NCBI GenBank assembly: GCA_021298455.1
Contig: JAJTFR010000031.1
Coordinates: 1-35,412 of the forward strand
Length of the DNA stretch: 35,412 nt
Reading direction: 5' to 3'
Origin: Sphingomonadales bacterium
GTDB taxonomy: Bacteria > Pseudomonadota > Alphaproteobacteria > Sphingomonadales > Sphingomonadaceae
The stretch's first letter is position 1, and each line of letters opens with the position of its first letter. A program made the position numbers and the translations under genes. Below are positions 1 through 7,854 of the stretch, piece by piece. The notes under the pieces were generated by a model that was given only the letters and a program-made list of their open reading frames with translations, had not been told where the DNA came from and searched no databases.

Positions 1-719
1 CGCGGCATTCCTGACGTATTGATATCGCCAATCGTGCCGACATTCCGGCCGCGTCCGATACCAAAGACCAGGCCATTGCCGTCATTGTCACGCGAAGTGA
101 AGTTGGAAGCGATTTCCTTGGCCAGCGAACGGCTGACTTCCGCGATGCGCACCTGCAGGTTGACCTGCTGCGGGACGGCGGTTTTCAGACGGCTGACCAC
201 GCGGACGGGATCGCCGTCGGTCTGCCTGTCGCCAACCAGAAGCCGCACGAGATTTTCAGCCTCGGCAATGTCCTCCGGCTGGGCAACCGTGCCCGTCAAA
301 AGAACGATGCCCGACATGGTCGTGACGGTGATATCTGCCTCTGGCATTGCCAGTTGCAGCATCTGGTCGATCGAATTCAGATATTGGCCGACACGGACGG
401 TGGCTGTGTAGACGGTGCGTCCGGCAGCATCCGTTGCGTAGACTGTCGTTTCACCCGCGCTTTTGCCGAAGATGTAAAGCTGCCTGGGGCTGCGCACATC
501 CACATCGGCGATATTGGGGCTGGAAACTACAACATCGCTGACGCCCACCGGCAGATTGATCTGCTCGCCTCGGCCAATCGAAAGGACGACGACCTTGCCG
601 TTGTTTGCGCTGTTGGCGGATTTTGCCGAGGCAGCGGGTGCGGCAATTGCCGGGCTGCCAAATGTTGCGGCGACTGCGATCGCTGCGACACCGGATTTGA
701 TAAGGTTCGAAAGGGTCAT
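1..719 (-). CDS. cpaC: CpaC, tad/Flp pilus outer-membrane secretin (N-terminal part, cut by window edge)
   Basis: CpaC forms the outer-membrane pore through which the Flp (tad) pilus leaves the cell. The ATG at 717-719 opens a frame that stays open to base 1, so 239 residues are visible and the C-terminal secretin domain lies outside the window. Residues 1-26 form a Sec signal peptide with likely cleavage at AIA|AP. Residues about 45-112 match the pilus-assembly N-terminal region (IGRGEQINLPVGVSDVVV, then SPRQLYIFGKSAGETTVYA). Residues about 118-185 form a BON-like domain (QLAMPEADITVTTMSGIVLL), followed by the QQVNLQVRIAEVSR start of the secretin region. The start lies 5 bases after the cpaB stop, so it is the third gene of a cpaA-cpaB-cpaC operon. 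cpaD, cpaE and cpaF would be expected beyond base 1; that is inference. Confidence 0.93.
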   Translation of the reverse strand, partial: MTLSNLIKSGVAAIAVAATFGSPAIAAPAASAKSANSANNGKVVVLSIGRGEQINLPVGVSDVVVSSPNIADVDVRSPRQLYIFGKSAGETTVYATDAAGRTVYTATVRVGQYLNSIDQMLQLAMPEADITVTTMSGIVLLTGTVAQPEDIAEAENLVRLLVGDRQTDGDPVRVVSRLKTAVPQQVNLQVRIAEVSRSLAKEIASNFTSRDNDGNGLVFGIGRGRNVGTIGDINTSGMP

Positions 720-724
720 GTCAG

Positions 725-1744
725 TTACCTCCGGTCCACATTGACTTCTTCAACAGAACCGGCGCGCGAAACGCGAACGATGCTGCCACGACGTACTTTT
801 TCGATCTGTTTTTCGACCTTGATCTGTTCAGCGGCGATCTGAACCGGCGTGGTTGCCGGGGGTGTGCGTCGCTGGAAGCGCGATACATCGCCGCCGGTTG
901 CATAAGTTGACGGTCCTGCCACCGGCTGCTTCTCGATCAAAGTGAGGAACTTCTCTTCTTCTTCACGAGTGGCGCCGTTCGGAACCTTGACTTCGCCTGA
1001 AGCTAGCGCCAGCTCAAGTTCAGCGGCATTATCGGCCAGCGCGCGCAGCGACAGGCTCAGTGTACCGATGGTTTGCGCAACGGCGATTTTTTCCGCAAGG
1101 CGCGGCGTTACTTCAAGCGTAACGAGCCGGTACTTCGACGGTTTGGTCTTGCCCTCGGCATCGACGCTGGGTGTCGAACGCTGATCGGTTGCAAGAACAC
1201 GCAAATTGCGGATGACGGTTTCGGAGACTTTCAACGACTGGCCGGTGCCGGCACCATTCACATTCTGTGTCAGCACTAGGTCAACACGGTCGCCAGGGAA
1301 TACAAAGCCTGCAACGCCTGTCAGCGCCGACACCGGTACTGAAACGGCGCGCATGCCCGGCCCGAGGGCGGCTGCAAGGAAACCGCGATCACCCGGCGAT
1401 ACGAGCGATCCCTGCGTTACCGGCTGCCCTGCCGTGATATTGTTGCGAACAACGGTACCGATCAGATTGCTGGTGGCATCGGGCTCACCCTCTTTCTGGA
1501 TGAAATAGGCTGCCTCGATCAGTTCTGAGGGCCAGGGCTGGTAGCGGATGGCATCGGCAGTCAATATCGTGCCGACAGGCAGTGATCGGGTTGCCACGAT
1601 GACCTTGGGGCCGGTAGGCACCGGTTTCTGGGCCACGGCTTTAGGTGCTGCATCGCCGCCAGCAAACATGCTGCGTGCCATGAAGGCGGTGACTGCAGCG
1701 ATCAGCAACGCGCAGACCAACAAAATGACTTTTCTCTTATCCAT
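725..1744 (-). CDS. cpaB: CpaB (RcpC), tad/Flp pilus assembly protein
   Basis: CpaB is a membrane-anchored periplasmic protein that acts with the CpaC secretin in Flp pilus assembly. The product has 339 residues. A membrane anchor covers residues about 6-27 (VILLVCALLIAAVTAFMARS) and is followed by a SAF domain (VIVATRSLPVGTILTADAI, about residues 48-115) and the CpaB/RcpC domain. The C-terminal 90 residues are charged and probably extended. I chose the ATG at 1744 because AGGAG lies 10 bases upstream; a TTG three codons earlier is open but overlaps that site. The gene lies 42 bases after cpaA and 5 bases before cpaC on the same strand. Confidence 0.93.
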   Translation of the reverse strand: MDKRKVILLVCALLIAAVTAFMARSMFAGGDAAPKAVAQKPVPTGPKVIVATRSLPVGTILTADAIRYQPWPSELIEAAYFIQKEGEPDATSNLIGTVVRNNITAGQPVTQGSLVSPGDRGFLAAALGPGMRAVSVPVSALTGVAGFVFPGDRVDLVLTQNVNGAGTGQSLKVSETVIRNLRVLATDQRSTPSVDAEGKTKPSKYRLVTLEVTPRLAEKIAVAQTIGTLSLSLRALADNAAELELALASGEVKVPNGATREEEEKFLTLIEKQPVAGPSTYATGGDVSRFQRRTPPATTPVQIAAEQIKVEKQIEKVRRGSIVRVSRAGSVEEVNVDRR

Positions 1745-1786
1745 GACGAACAAGCTCCTGAACGGTCCCCTGAATGGAACAGCTAA

Positions 1787-2260
1787 TCACCCAAAATGCT
1801 TAAAAAATTGTTCACCGGCACTCCAAAGGCCTGCGATTGCGATTGCTACGCCATAGGGCACCCGGACGGGTCCGGTTCCCTTTCGCAGCTTGTGTGTAAT
1901 GAAGAACAGGACCGTCACTGCCGCACCCAGCACGCTGGCATTGAACAGGAATCGGATCAGTTCGACGGGAGGAAGCCATAGGGCCACGGCGGCAAACAGT
2001 TTGACGTCGCCGCCACCCATCATGCCGAAGCGAAAAAAAATAGCGAAAAACAAGAAGGTAAGGACACCACCGCCGATGAAAAATCCCACCTGCGGCCATC
2101 CGAATTGATTTATTGCGAGCCAGTAAAGCGGCGCGCCAAGTACGATTGCAGCACTAACCTTGTTGTAGATCAGCCGATATTTTATATCGGTATAGACCGA
2201 TACCAGCAGGCAGATTGCCAAGCCGGAAAGCAATGCGTAAGCGAAGATGATCTGGTCCAT
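1787..2260 (-). CDS. cpaA: CpaA, A24-family prepilin peptidase (TadV-like)
   Basis: This is the inner-membrane aspartic protease that cleaves Flp prepilin leaders. The product has 157 residues, the usual short size for tad-type peptidases that lack the N-methylase domain. Both catalytic aspartates are visible: D25 in VYTDIKYRLI and D85 in the GxGD-type motif MMGGGDVKLF. Five or six hydrophobic segments are predicted by eye. I prefer the ATG at 2260; an upstream in-frame TTG at 2272 is possible and neither has a strong ribosome-binding site. It is the first gene of the cpa operon and is divergent from the hydrolase at 2303, with a 42-base shared upstream region. No Flp pilin gene is present in this window. 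Confidence 0.9.
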   Translation of the reverse strand: MDQIIFAYALLSGLAICLLVSVYTDIKYRLIYNKVSAAIVLGAPLYWLAINQFGWPQVGFFIGGGVLTFLFFAIFFRFGMMGGGDVKLFAAVALWLPPVELIRFLFNASVLGAAVTVLFFITHKLRKGTGPVRVPYGVAIAIAGLWSAGEQFFKHFG

Positions 2261-2302
2261 ATCACCAAGCAATTAACCATCAGACATTACCAAAAGGTAA
2301 CC

Positions 2303-3271
2303 ATGCCCGAGGCTCACTCGATGTTCGACCGCCGGTCCATACCGCCCCATGCACGCGAAACCATGTGGAACGCAGCTGATGGATGGCCAATCCGCAGGAT
2401 CGATTTTTCCGCTAACGTTGACGCGCTAGCGGTGCCGCGCGGCGCGCTGCTTTTCCTGCCGGGGCGGGGTGACCATTATGAAAAATATCTGGAAACGCTG
2501 GATCAATTCGCGCGCCAAGGCTGGCAGGTCACGGCCGTGGACTGGCGTGGTCAAGGGGGATCGGGCCGTTTGCTGGCCGACCCCAATGTCGGTTACATTG
2601 ATGATTTCGGAACTTGGGTTTCCGATCTGCGGAATTTCTGGTCAAAATGGACGACTGAACAAACTGGCCCCCATGTGGTCGTGGCGCACAGCATGGGTGG
2701 ACACCTTGTGATGCGTGCACTGGCGGAAGGTGCGATAGCGCCCGATGCCGTCGCACTATCTGCTCCGATGCTTGGGATCGACACCATGGGCTTGCCCTAT
2801 GCTCTGCACCACGCCATCGCCAAGCTGTTTTGCCGTATCGGCGATCCCGATCGCGCAGCGTGGAAGGAGGGCAAAAAGCCGGGATCACCGCTCAGCTTGC
2901 GTTCGAATATCCTGACTCACGATGCCGATCGCTACGCAGATGAAGTCTACTGGTGGCAGGCACGGCCCGATATCCGCCTTGGCCCGCCAAGTTGGCATTG
3001 GGTGGAGCGGGCGATTGCATCGACGCGCGCGCTGAACGAGCCGGGCATTCTGGAAGCTATTAGGACGCCGGTTTTGATGTTGGCAACACGGGCCGACCGA
3101 CTGGTCGATACCAACCGGATCGAGCGAGATGCCAAGCGGTTGCCCGATTGCGAATTGCTGCTCTTCGGGAAGGAAGCCGCGCACGAATTACTGCGTGAGG
3201 CGGACCCTGTCCGGAACCGCTGCATCGAAGCAATAATGGCTTTTTTCGATCGCCGCGCGCCACGTTCATGA
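2303..3271 (+). CDS. Alpha/beta hydrolase, lysophospholipase/monoacylglycerol lipase-like
   Basis: A serine hydrolase of 322 residues, probably acting on lysophospholipids or monoacylglycerols; the true substrate cannot be read from sequence. The fold markers are in order: the oxyanion region LFLPGRGDHYEKY at residues 51-62, VDWRGQGGSGR at 79-89, and the nucleophile elbow AHSMGG with Ser130. The later candidates for the catalytic Asp (TRADRLVD) and His (EAAHELL) complete a triad. The ATG at 2303 has AAAGG six bases upstream; the frame is open further 5', but that part would overlap the divergent cpaA promoter region and has no homology I recognise. The stop overlaps the next start (ATGA, 3268-3271), so the two genes are translationally coupled. 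Confidence 0.85.
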   Translation: MPEAHSMFDRRSIPPHARETMWNAADGWPIRRIDFSANVDALAVPRGALLFLPGRGDHYEKYLETLDQFARQGWQVTAVDWRGQGGSGRLLADPNVGYIDDFGTWVSDLRNFWSKWTTEQTGPHVVVAHSMGGHLVMRALAEGAIAPDAVALSAPMLGIDTMGLPYALHHAIAKLFCRIGDPDRAAWKEGKKPGSPLSLRSNILTHDADRYADEVYWWQARPDIRLGPPSWHWVERAIASTRALNEPGILEAIRTPVLMLATRADRLVDTNRIERDAKRLPDCELLLFGKEAAHELLREADPVRNRCIEAIMAFFDRRAPRS

Positions 3272-4377
3272 GCCAGTTTGATATAGCGATCATCGGCGCA
3301 GGTATTGCAGGGGCGAGCCTTGCAGCGAATCTGCGGTCGGGGAGCAGAGTTCTACTGCTCGAAGCCGAGGATCATCCCGGTTATCACGCGACTGGGCGCT
3401 CGGCCGCCTTTTGGAGCGAAACCTATGGCGGACCCGATGTCCAGCCATTGACCAGCGCGTCGCGCGCCTTTCTTGAAGCGCCCCAGCCCCAATTTGCGCC
3501 AAACGGCTTTCTGACACATTGCGGTGGCCTGCACCTTGCGACTGGCGCACAGGCGCCACTTGCCCAAAATATGCTAGACGCTTTTGCAGGCAGCGCCGTC
3601 GAGCTTGGCATGATGGAAAGCTCCGCACTGGACGCTATTCTTCCGGGGCGTCGGCCGGGATGGGATGTAGGCCTATGGGAGTCAGATTGCTGCGACATTG
3701 ACGCAGGCGCGCTGCACAATCATTATTTGGCCGCAGCACGACGCAAGGGGGTTCGGTTATCTGTCCGAGCCGGAGTGAAGGCGATCACCCGTCGTTCCGA
3801 CGGATGGCTACTCGATACCGCAGCCGGCAGCATCGAAGCCGCAACGATTGTTAACGCCGCTGGTGCCTGGGCGGACGAGGTAGCGATTATGGCGGGTATG
3901 CAGCCAGTGGGCATCACCCCCTACCGGCGGACGATGCTCCAGTTGCGTATGGTCGATCCGGTGCCTGAAAGCCTACCTCTTGTCGTCGGCTTGGATGGCA
4001 GCTTTTATTTCAAGCGCGAGTCGGACTTCCGCATCTGGTTGAGTCCTCATGATGAGACGGCATCGCCTCCTTGTGACGCTGCGCCTGACGAAGTTGACGT
4101 TGCGCGCGCGATTGACCGGCTAGAGACGGTGCTCACTTGGCGTATCGCATCGGTTGAACGCAAATGGGCGGGATTGCGCAGTTTTGCTTCAGACCGCCTG
4201 CCGGTTATCGGACCCTCCCCTGAAGACCGTGCGTTTTTCTGGTTGGCGGGGCAGGGCGGGTTCGGCATGCAGACGGCCCCGGCAATTGCCAAGATTGCTG
4301 CTTCCTTGCTGCAAGGCGGCACGCCGCAGCTGATTGGAGTTGACCACCGTCGTTACCTGTCGGACCGGCTTCATTGA
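3268..4377 (+). CDS. FAD-dependent oxidoreductase of the DAO (glycine/D-amino acid oxidase) family
   Basis: A 369-residue flavoenzyme expected to oxidise an amine or 2-hydroxy acid; the substrate is unknown. The N-terminal dinucleotide fold IAIIGAGIAGASLA contains G10-x-G12-x-x-G15, and LLLEAEDHPGYHATGRSAAF follows, as in DadA-like oxidases. NAAGAWADEVA near residue 193 is the second FAD contact region. The C-terminal segment RLPVIGP...WLAGQGGFGMQTAPAIAK is the typical DAO closing motif. The gene overlaps the hydrolase by four bases, which suggests a shared transcript, but no common pathway is obvious. It is not a recognisable ThiO (no thiazole genes nearby) or GlpD. Confidence 0.85.
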   Translation: MSQFDIAIIGAGIAGASLAANLRSGSRVLLLEAEDHPGYHATGRSAAFWSETYGGPDVQPLTSASRAFLEAPQPQFAPNGFLTHCGGLHLATGAQAPLAQNMLDAFAGSAVELGMMESSALDAILPGRRPGWDVGLWESDCCDIDAGALHNHYLAAARRKGVRLSVRAGVKAITRRSDGWLLDTAAGSIEAATIVNAAGAWADEVAIMAGMQPVGITPYRRTMLQLRMVDPVPESLPLVVGLDGSFYFKRESDFRIWLSPHDETASPPCDAAPDEVDVARAIDRLETVLTWRIASVERKWAGLRSFASDRLPVIGPSPEDRAFFWLAGQGGFGMQTAPAIAKIAASLLQGGTPQLIGVDHRRYLSDRLH

Positions 4378-4462
4378 TTTTACATCGCTTGGCATTGGCG
4401 GCGGCCATCAGGCTTGATATCCCAGCATCAGGGCGAAATGCCCAATCGCGAAAGGACCCGTC

Positions 4463-4636
4463 ATGGCGCATTATTTCGAGATCAAGCAGAACAAGGCCGG
4501 CGAATATGTCGCCTATTTCAAGTATAATAGCGAAGCGATTTTCTGGACCGAGGGCTATAAATCCAAAGCCTCGGCGAAGAACGCGATTGAATCGATCCTG
4601 AAAAACGGCCCCGGTGCCGAAGTCCGCGATGGCTGA
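4463..4636 (+). CDS. DUF1508 / YegP-family small protein
   Basis: A 57-residue protein (MAHYFEIKQNKAGEYVAYFK at the start, KSKASAKNAIESILKNG near the end) matching the single-repeat form of the DUF1508/YegP family. Members carry an F-x-I/W-x-x-x-G-x-Y core and a following S-K-x-x-A-x-x-A-I helix; both are seen here (FEIKQNKAGEYVAYF, GYKSKASAKNAI). The molecular function of the family is not established. AAAGGA lies six bases before the ATG. It sits 85 bases after the oxidoreductase and converges with rnhA, leaving only 15 bases between stops. Confidence 0.85.
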   Translation: MAHYFEIKQNKAGEYVAYFKYNSEAIFWTEGYKSKASAKNAIESILKNGPGAEVRDG

Positions 4637-4651
4637 CCCAAGCTAAGTGCG

Positions 4652-5086
4652 TCAACCGGCTGTGGCAGCGGCGTCGCTGGCCAGCCGGTCGGCCCGTTCA
4701 TTTTCAGGGTGGCCATTATGGCCTTTGACCCAGATCCATTGCACCTTGTGCCGTGCGACAGCCTCAATCAGTTCATGCCACAAATCGGCATTACGGACCG
4801 GCTGTTTTGAAGCGTTCTTCCAACCGTTGCGCTGCCAGCCCGCCACCCATTTGGTGATGCCGTCGAGCACATATTTGCTATCCGTATGCAGGGTCACTGC
4901 ACAAGGTTCGATCAATAGGTTAAGGGATTTGATCGCTGCGGTCAGCTCCATTCGGTTGTTGGTGGTATCGGGATCGCTGCCTGAAATATCCTTTTCGTGT
5001 CGGCCATAGCGGATGACTGCACCCCAACCGCCGGGGCCTGGATTTCCTTTACATGCGCCGTCGGTGAAGATTTCCACCTGTTTCAT
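4652..5086 (-). CDS. rnhA: Ribonuclease HI
   Basis: RNase HI degrades the RNA strand of RNA-DNA hybrids, including R-loops and lagging-strand primers, in the cytoplasm. The 144-residue product has the usual length. The four catalytic carboxylates are in place: D9 ([16 protein letters not shown]), E47 (NNRMELTA), D69 (LHTDSKYV) and D133 (NERADRLA), with the mobile histidine H123 in [10 protein letters not shown]. The basic handle region ([24 protein letters not shown], residues about 80-103) is present. Its ATG shares one base with the thrB stop (TAATG), so it is the last gene of the ispH-thrB-rnhA operon. Confidence 0.97.
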   Translation of the reverse strand: MKQVEIFTDGACKGNPGPGGWGAVIRYGRHEKDISGSDPDTTNNRMELTAAIKSLNLLIEPCAVTLHTDSKYVLDGITKWVAGWQRNGWKNASKQPVRNADLWHELIEAVARHKVQWIWVKGHNGHPENERADRLASDAAATAG

Positions 5087-6054
5087 TACCGTCTCCCGAA
5101 CAGTTGGTCCGCGGCTGCCGTGCGATAGAATTGCAACCGGCGATGAAAGGCGAGGGGGTCTTTGCGGGTGACGATTGCATCCGGCGGCGTGTTGATCCAG
5201 TCGAAAAGCCGCGTCAGCAGGAATCGCATCGATGCTCCACGTGCAAGTGTTAGGAAAAGCTCGATTTCGCTCTCTTCAAGCCGAACAATGTCAGAATATC
5301 CGCCAATCAACGCATCGCTGATCGCTGGATTAAACACCGATCCATCTGCGCTGAAACACCATGCTGCATGCGTTACCGCAAGATCATAGGCGCGAAAATC
5401 GGTGCAGGCGAAGTAAAAGTCGATCAATCCCCCCAGAGTTTGGCCCTTGAACAGGACATTGTCGGGAAACAGATCGGTATGGACTGCGCAGGCGGGCAGA
5501 TTGTTTGGCCATTGCGCGACAAGCCAGGTCAATTCGGCGGCAATATCGTCGGCAAGACCAGCCGAAAGTTCGTTTGCGGCCGAGTGTTCGCAACGGTCAA
5601 AGAGTGCTTGCCACGAATCGATGCCGAGACGGTTGGGTTTTTTCTGTTCGAAACCCGTCACCGAAACATGCATTTTCGCTAGCGCAGCCCCGACGGCGCG
5701 TGCCTGCTCGGGTAAGGGTTCGGATACCGAAATGCCGGGTAGAAACTCGATCAGACAGGCTTTTTTGCTTGCCAGATCTTGCAGCCAATGGCCGCCGCGA
5801 TCTTCGATGAAACGGGGAACAGGCGATCCCGCCAGATATAGATGTGCCAGCAGATCGTGAAACCACGGGAGGTCCGCAGGATCGACCCTGTTTTCATACA
5901 GCGTCAGAATGAATCGTGCGCGGTCGGTTTCAAGCAGATAGTTGCTATTCTCTACGCCTTCGGCGATGCCCTTCATCGAAACCAGATGCCCGACGTCGTA
6001 ACGGTCGAGCAATATCTGCGCAGCCTCGGCGCTGACCTGCGTATAGACCGCCAT
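5086..6054 (-). CDS. thrB: Homoserine kinase (APH-fold, ThrB type II)
   Basis: Phosphorylates homoserine to O-phosphohomoserine in threonine synthesis. This is the aminoglycoside phosphotransferase-like form found in many alphaproteobacteria, not the GHMP form of enterobacteria. The 322-residue product shows [12 protein letters not shown] near the nucleotide-binding loop, the catalytic loop [13 protein letters not shown], and the metal-binding [17 protein letters not shown] segment. The start shares one base with the ispH stop and the stop shares one base with the rnhA start, both as TAATG. The order ispH-thrB-rnhA is, to my knowledge, a common sphingomonad arrangement and supports the assignment over a general APH kinase. 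Confidence 0.93.
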   Translation of the reverse strand: MAVYTQVSAEAAQILLDRYDVGHLVSMKGIAEGVENSNYLLETDRARFILTLYENRVDPADLPWFHDLLAHLYLAGSPVPRFIEDRGGHWLQDLASKKACLIEFLPGISVSEPLPEQARAVGAALAKMHVSVTGFEQKKPNRLGIDSWQALFDRCEHSAANELSAGLADDIAAELTWLVAQWPNNLPACAVHTDLFPDNVLFKGQTLGGLIDFYFACTDFRAYDLAVTHAAWCFSADGSVFNPAISDALIGGYSDIVRLEESEIELFLTLARGASMRFLLTRLFDWINTPPDAIVTRKDPLAFHRRLQFYRTAAADQLFGRR

Positions 6055-7037
6055 TATGCTGCATCGGCCTCAAGCGTCAGAGCGCGGGGCAGTTTAAATG
6101 TGATGCTCTCCTCCGCGGTCGTTACCTGTTCTTCCGACACGTCATAGGCTTCGGAAAGCTGGCGGATGAACTGGCGCACCAAAACTTCGGGGGCAGAGGC
6201 ACCCGCAGTTATGCCGAGCGTCTTCACGCCTTTCAGCCAGGCAAAATCGATATCCTCTGCACGTTGGACGAGGCGTGACGGCGTGCCTGCACGTTCGGCC
6301 ACTTCAACAAGGCGGAGCGAGTTGGAACTGTTGGGCGCGCCGATGACCAACACAAGGTCACAACGCCCGGCAATGGCTTTTACCGACGCCTGGCGATTGG
6401 ATGTCGCATAACATATGTCTTCGCCCTTGGGGCCGACAATCGAGGGAAAACGGCGCTGTAATATGGCGACGATTTCGGCGGTATCATCAACAGACAAGGT
6501 TGTTTGTGTCAGAAAAGCGAGGTTGTCTGAATCGACGCCCGCAACCGATTCTGCATCTTCCACAGTCTCGATCAACGTCATTGCACCGAACGGAACCTGC
6601 CCAAATGTGCCGATGACTTCGGGATGGCCTTCATGGCCGATGAACAGGATGTGCCGTCCGGCTTCGACCTGGCGTTCGGCCTGCCGATGGACTTTGGAAA
6701 CCAACGGACAGGTGGCATCCAGATAATCAAGTTGGCGGTTACGGGCATCTTCGGGCACCGACTTCGGTACGCCATGCGCAGAAAAAACAACATGTCCGCC
6801 TTGCGGAACTTCGTCCAATTCCTTGACGAAAACGGCTCCCTTATCGCGCAGGCTGTCGACTACAAATTTGTTGTGGACGATTTCGTGGCGGACGTAGACG
6901 GGGGCGCCGTGCCGTTCGAGCGCAAGTTCCACGATCTGGATGGCGCGATCGACCCCTGCGCAAAAGCCGCGCGGCGCGGCAAGCAGGATTTCAAGTTTGG
7001 GGCGGGCAATGGATTGTTCAGTCATCGGCAATGTCAT
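6054..7037 (-). CDS. ispH: 4-hydroxy-3-methylbut-2-enyl diphosphate reductase
   Basis: IspH is the last enzyme of the MEP isoprenoid pathway and reduces HMBPP to IPP and DMAPP with an iron-sulfur cluster. The three cluster cysteines are visible in [13 protein letters not shown] (C26), [13 protein letters not shown] and [11 protein letters not shown]. Substrate-binding motifs [38 protein letters not shown] and SSNSLRL are all in order. The 327-residue length is normal. Two starts are possible, ATG at 7037 and ATG at 7025 (MTEQSIARP); neither has a clear ribosome-binding site, and the longer one is given. It heads the minus-strand operon and is divergent from the lipoprotein gene at 7152. Confidence 0.96.
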   Translation of the reverse strand: MTLPMTEQSIARPKLEILLAAPRGFCAGVDRAIQIVELALERHGAPVYVRHEIVHNKFVVDSLRDKGAVFVKELDEVPQGGHVVFSAHGVPKSVPEDARNRQLDYLDATCPLVSKVHRQAERQVEAGRHILFIGHEGHPEVIGTFGQVPFGAMTLIETVEDAESVAGVDSDNLAFLTQTTLSVDDTAEIVAILQRRFPSIVGPKGEDICYATSNRQASVKAIAGRCDLVLVIGAPNSSNSLRLVEVAERAGTPSRLVQRAEDIDFAWLKGVKTLGITAGASAPEVLVRQFIRQLSEAYDVSEEQVTTAEESITFKLPRALTLEADAA

Positions 7038-7151
7038 TTAGATAGTATCGTCGCATCGGCCAAGAGCTTTCCCTTGTTGCACAGCGAGGAATGCACCGAT
7101 AAAGACCCGGCAACAGGCGAAAGCCGTCAAAATTGCGAAGGAATGCCATCG

Positions 7152-7751
7152 ATGAAAGCCCTGCCAATCGCTTTGCCTCTTGCCGTAATGCTTCTGGCAG
7201 GATGCGCGCGTGACGGCGAACTGGATGTTTCATCCGGGGTCGGCATTACCGCGACACGCACCGGCTGCCCAGTTGTTGCGATCGCCGAAGGCACAGGGGA
7301 CATCACGCTTTTCAACCCGCCGTCCAGCCAGACAGCTGACGCAGTCGATGTTGTGGCAACGATCACCAAGGTGCGGCCATCATGCACTGCAGGCGAAAAA
7401 ATCTATTCGATAGCCGATTTTGAAGTGCATGCCCGGCGGAACGGAACAGGTGGCGCGCGCAGCGTGACGCTGCCTTATTTCTCAACCGTGGTTCAGGGCG
7501 GTTCGGCCGTGATCGCGAAACGCGTTGGCCAGGTGACGATCAATTTTGCCGATGGGCAGGATCGCGCGACTGCGATGGGCAAGGCAGCCAGCTATATTGA
7601 CCCTGCCGCCGCTTCGCTGCCGCCGGCCGATGCTGCACTCGATCCGATGGCCGATCCAGCAGTTCGGGCCGCGATGCAACGTGCCAGTTTTGAACTGCTG
7701 ATCGGTTTCCAGCTTACCGAAGACCAACTCCGATATAATGTGACGCGTTAA
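7152..7751 (+). CDS. Predicted lipoprotein of unknown function
   Basis: I do not recognise this family. The 199-residue product begins MKALPIALPLAVMLLAGC, a type II signal peptide with the lipobox LAGC and Cys18 as the acylation site. No Asp follows the cysteine (CARDG), so outer-membrane sorting is likely. The mature part contains two early cysteines (TGCPVVAIAEGTG and RPSCTAGEK) and beta-rich sequence, and ends in a helix-like segment rich in Ala and Met. I chose the ATG at 7152 because AAGGA sits nine bases upstream; an ATG at 7143 directly abuts that site. The gene is single, flanked by the divergent ispH and by a terminator. Confidence 0.75.
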   Translation: MKALPIALPLAVMLLAGCARDGELDVSSGVGITATRTGCPVVAIAEGTGDITLFNPPSSQTADAVDVVATITKVRPSCTAGEKIYSIADFEVHARRNGTGGARSVTLPYFSTVVQGGSAVIAKRVGQVTINFADGQDRATAMGKAASYIDPAAASLPPADAALDPMADPAVRAAMQRASFELLIGFQLTEDQLRYNVTR

Positions 7752-7764
7752 GCGTTGCCCAATC

Positions 7765-7789
7765 GGGGGCGAGCGCCCCCTTTTTCTTT
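7765..7789 (+). terminator. Intrinsic terminator after the lipoprotein gene
   Basis: A six-pair GC stem, GGGGGC (7765-7770) with GCCCCC (7775-7780), closes a GAGC loop and is followed by TTTTTCTTT. It begins 13 bases after the lipoprotein stop and separates that gene from argS. Confidence 0.88.
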
Positions 7790-7854
7790 CCTGCAGCATG
7801 GGATAGGGGGCAGCAACAACTGCCGCTGTGCCAGCTTTTCAGGAAATGAATATC

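Noticed and set aside
2261-2302. TTAACC half-sites in the cpaA/hydrolase divergent region as a possible CtrA box, plus a TTACC/GGTAA stem.
   Set aside because: The TTAA-N7-TTAA spacing of CtrA sites is not met, and the five-pair stem overlaps the ribosome-binding site of the hydrolase without further support.
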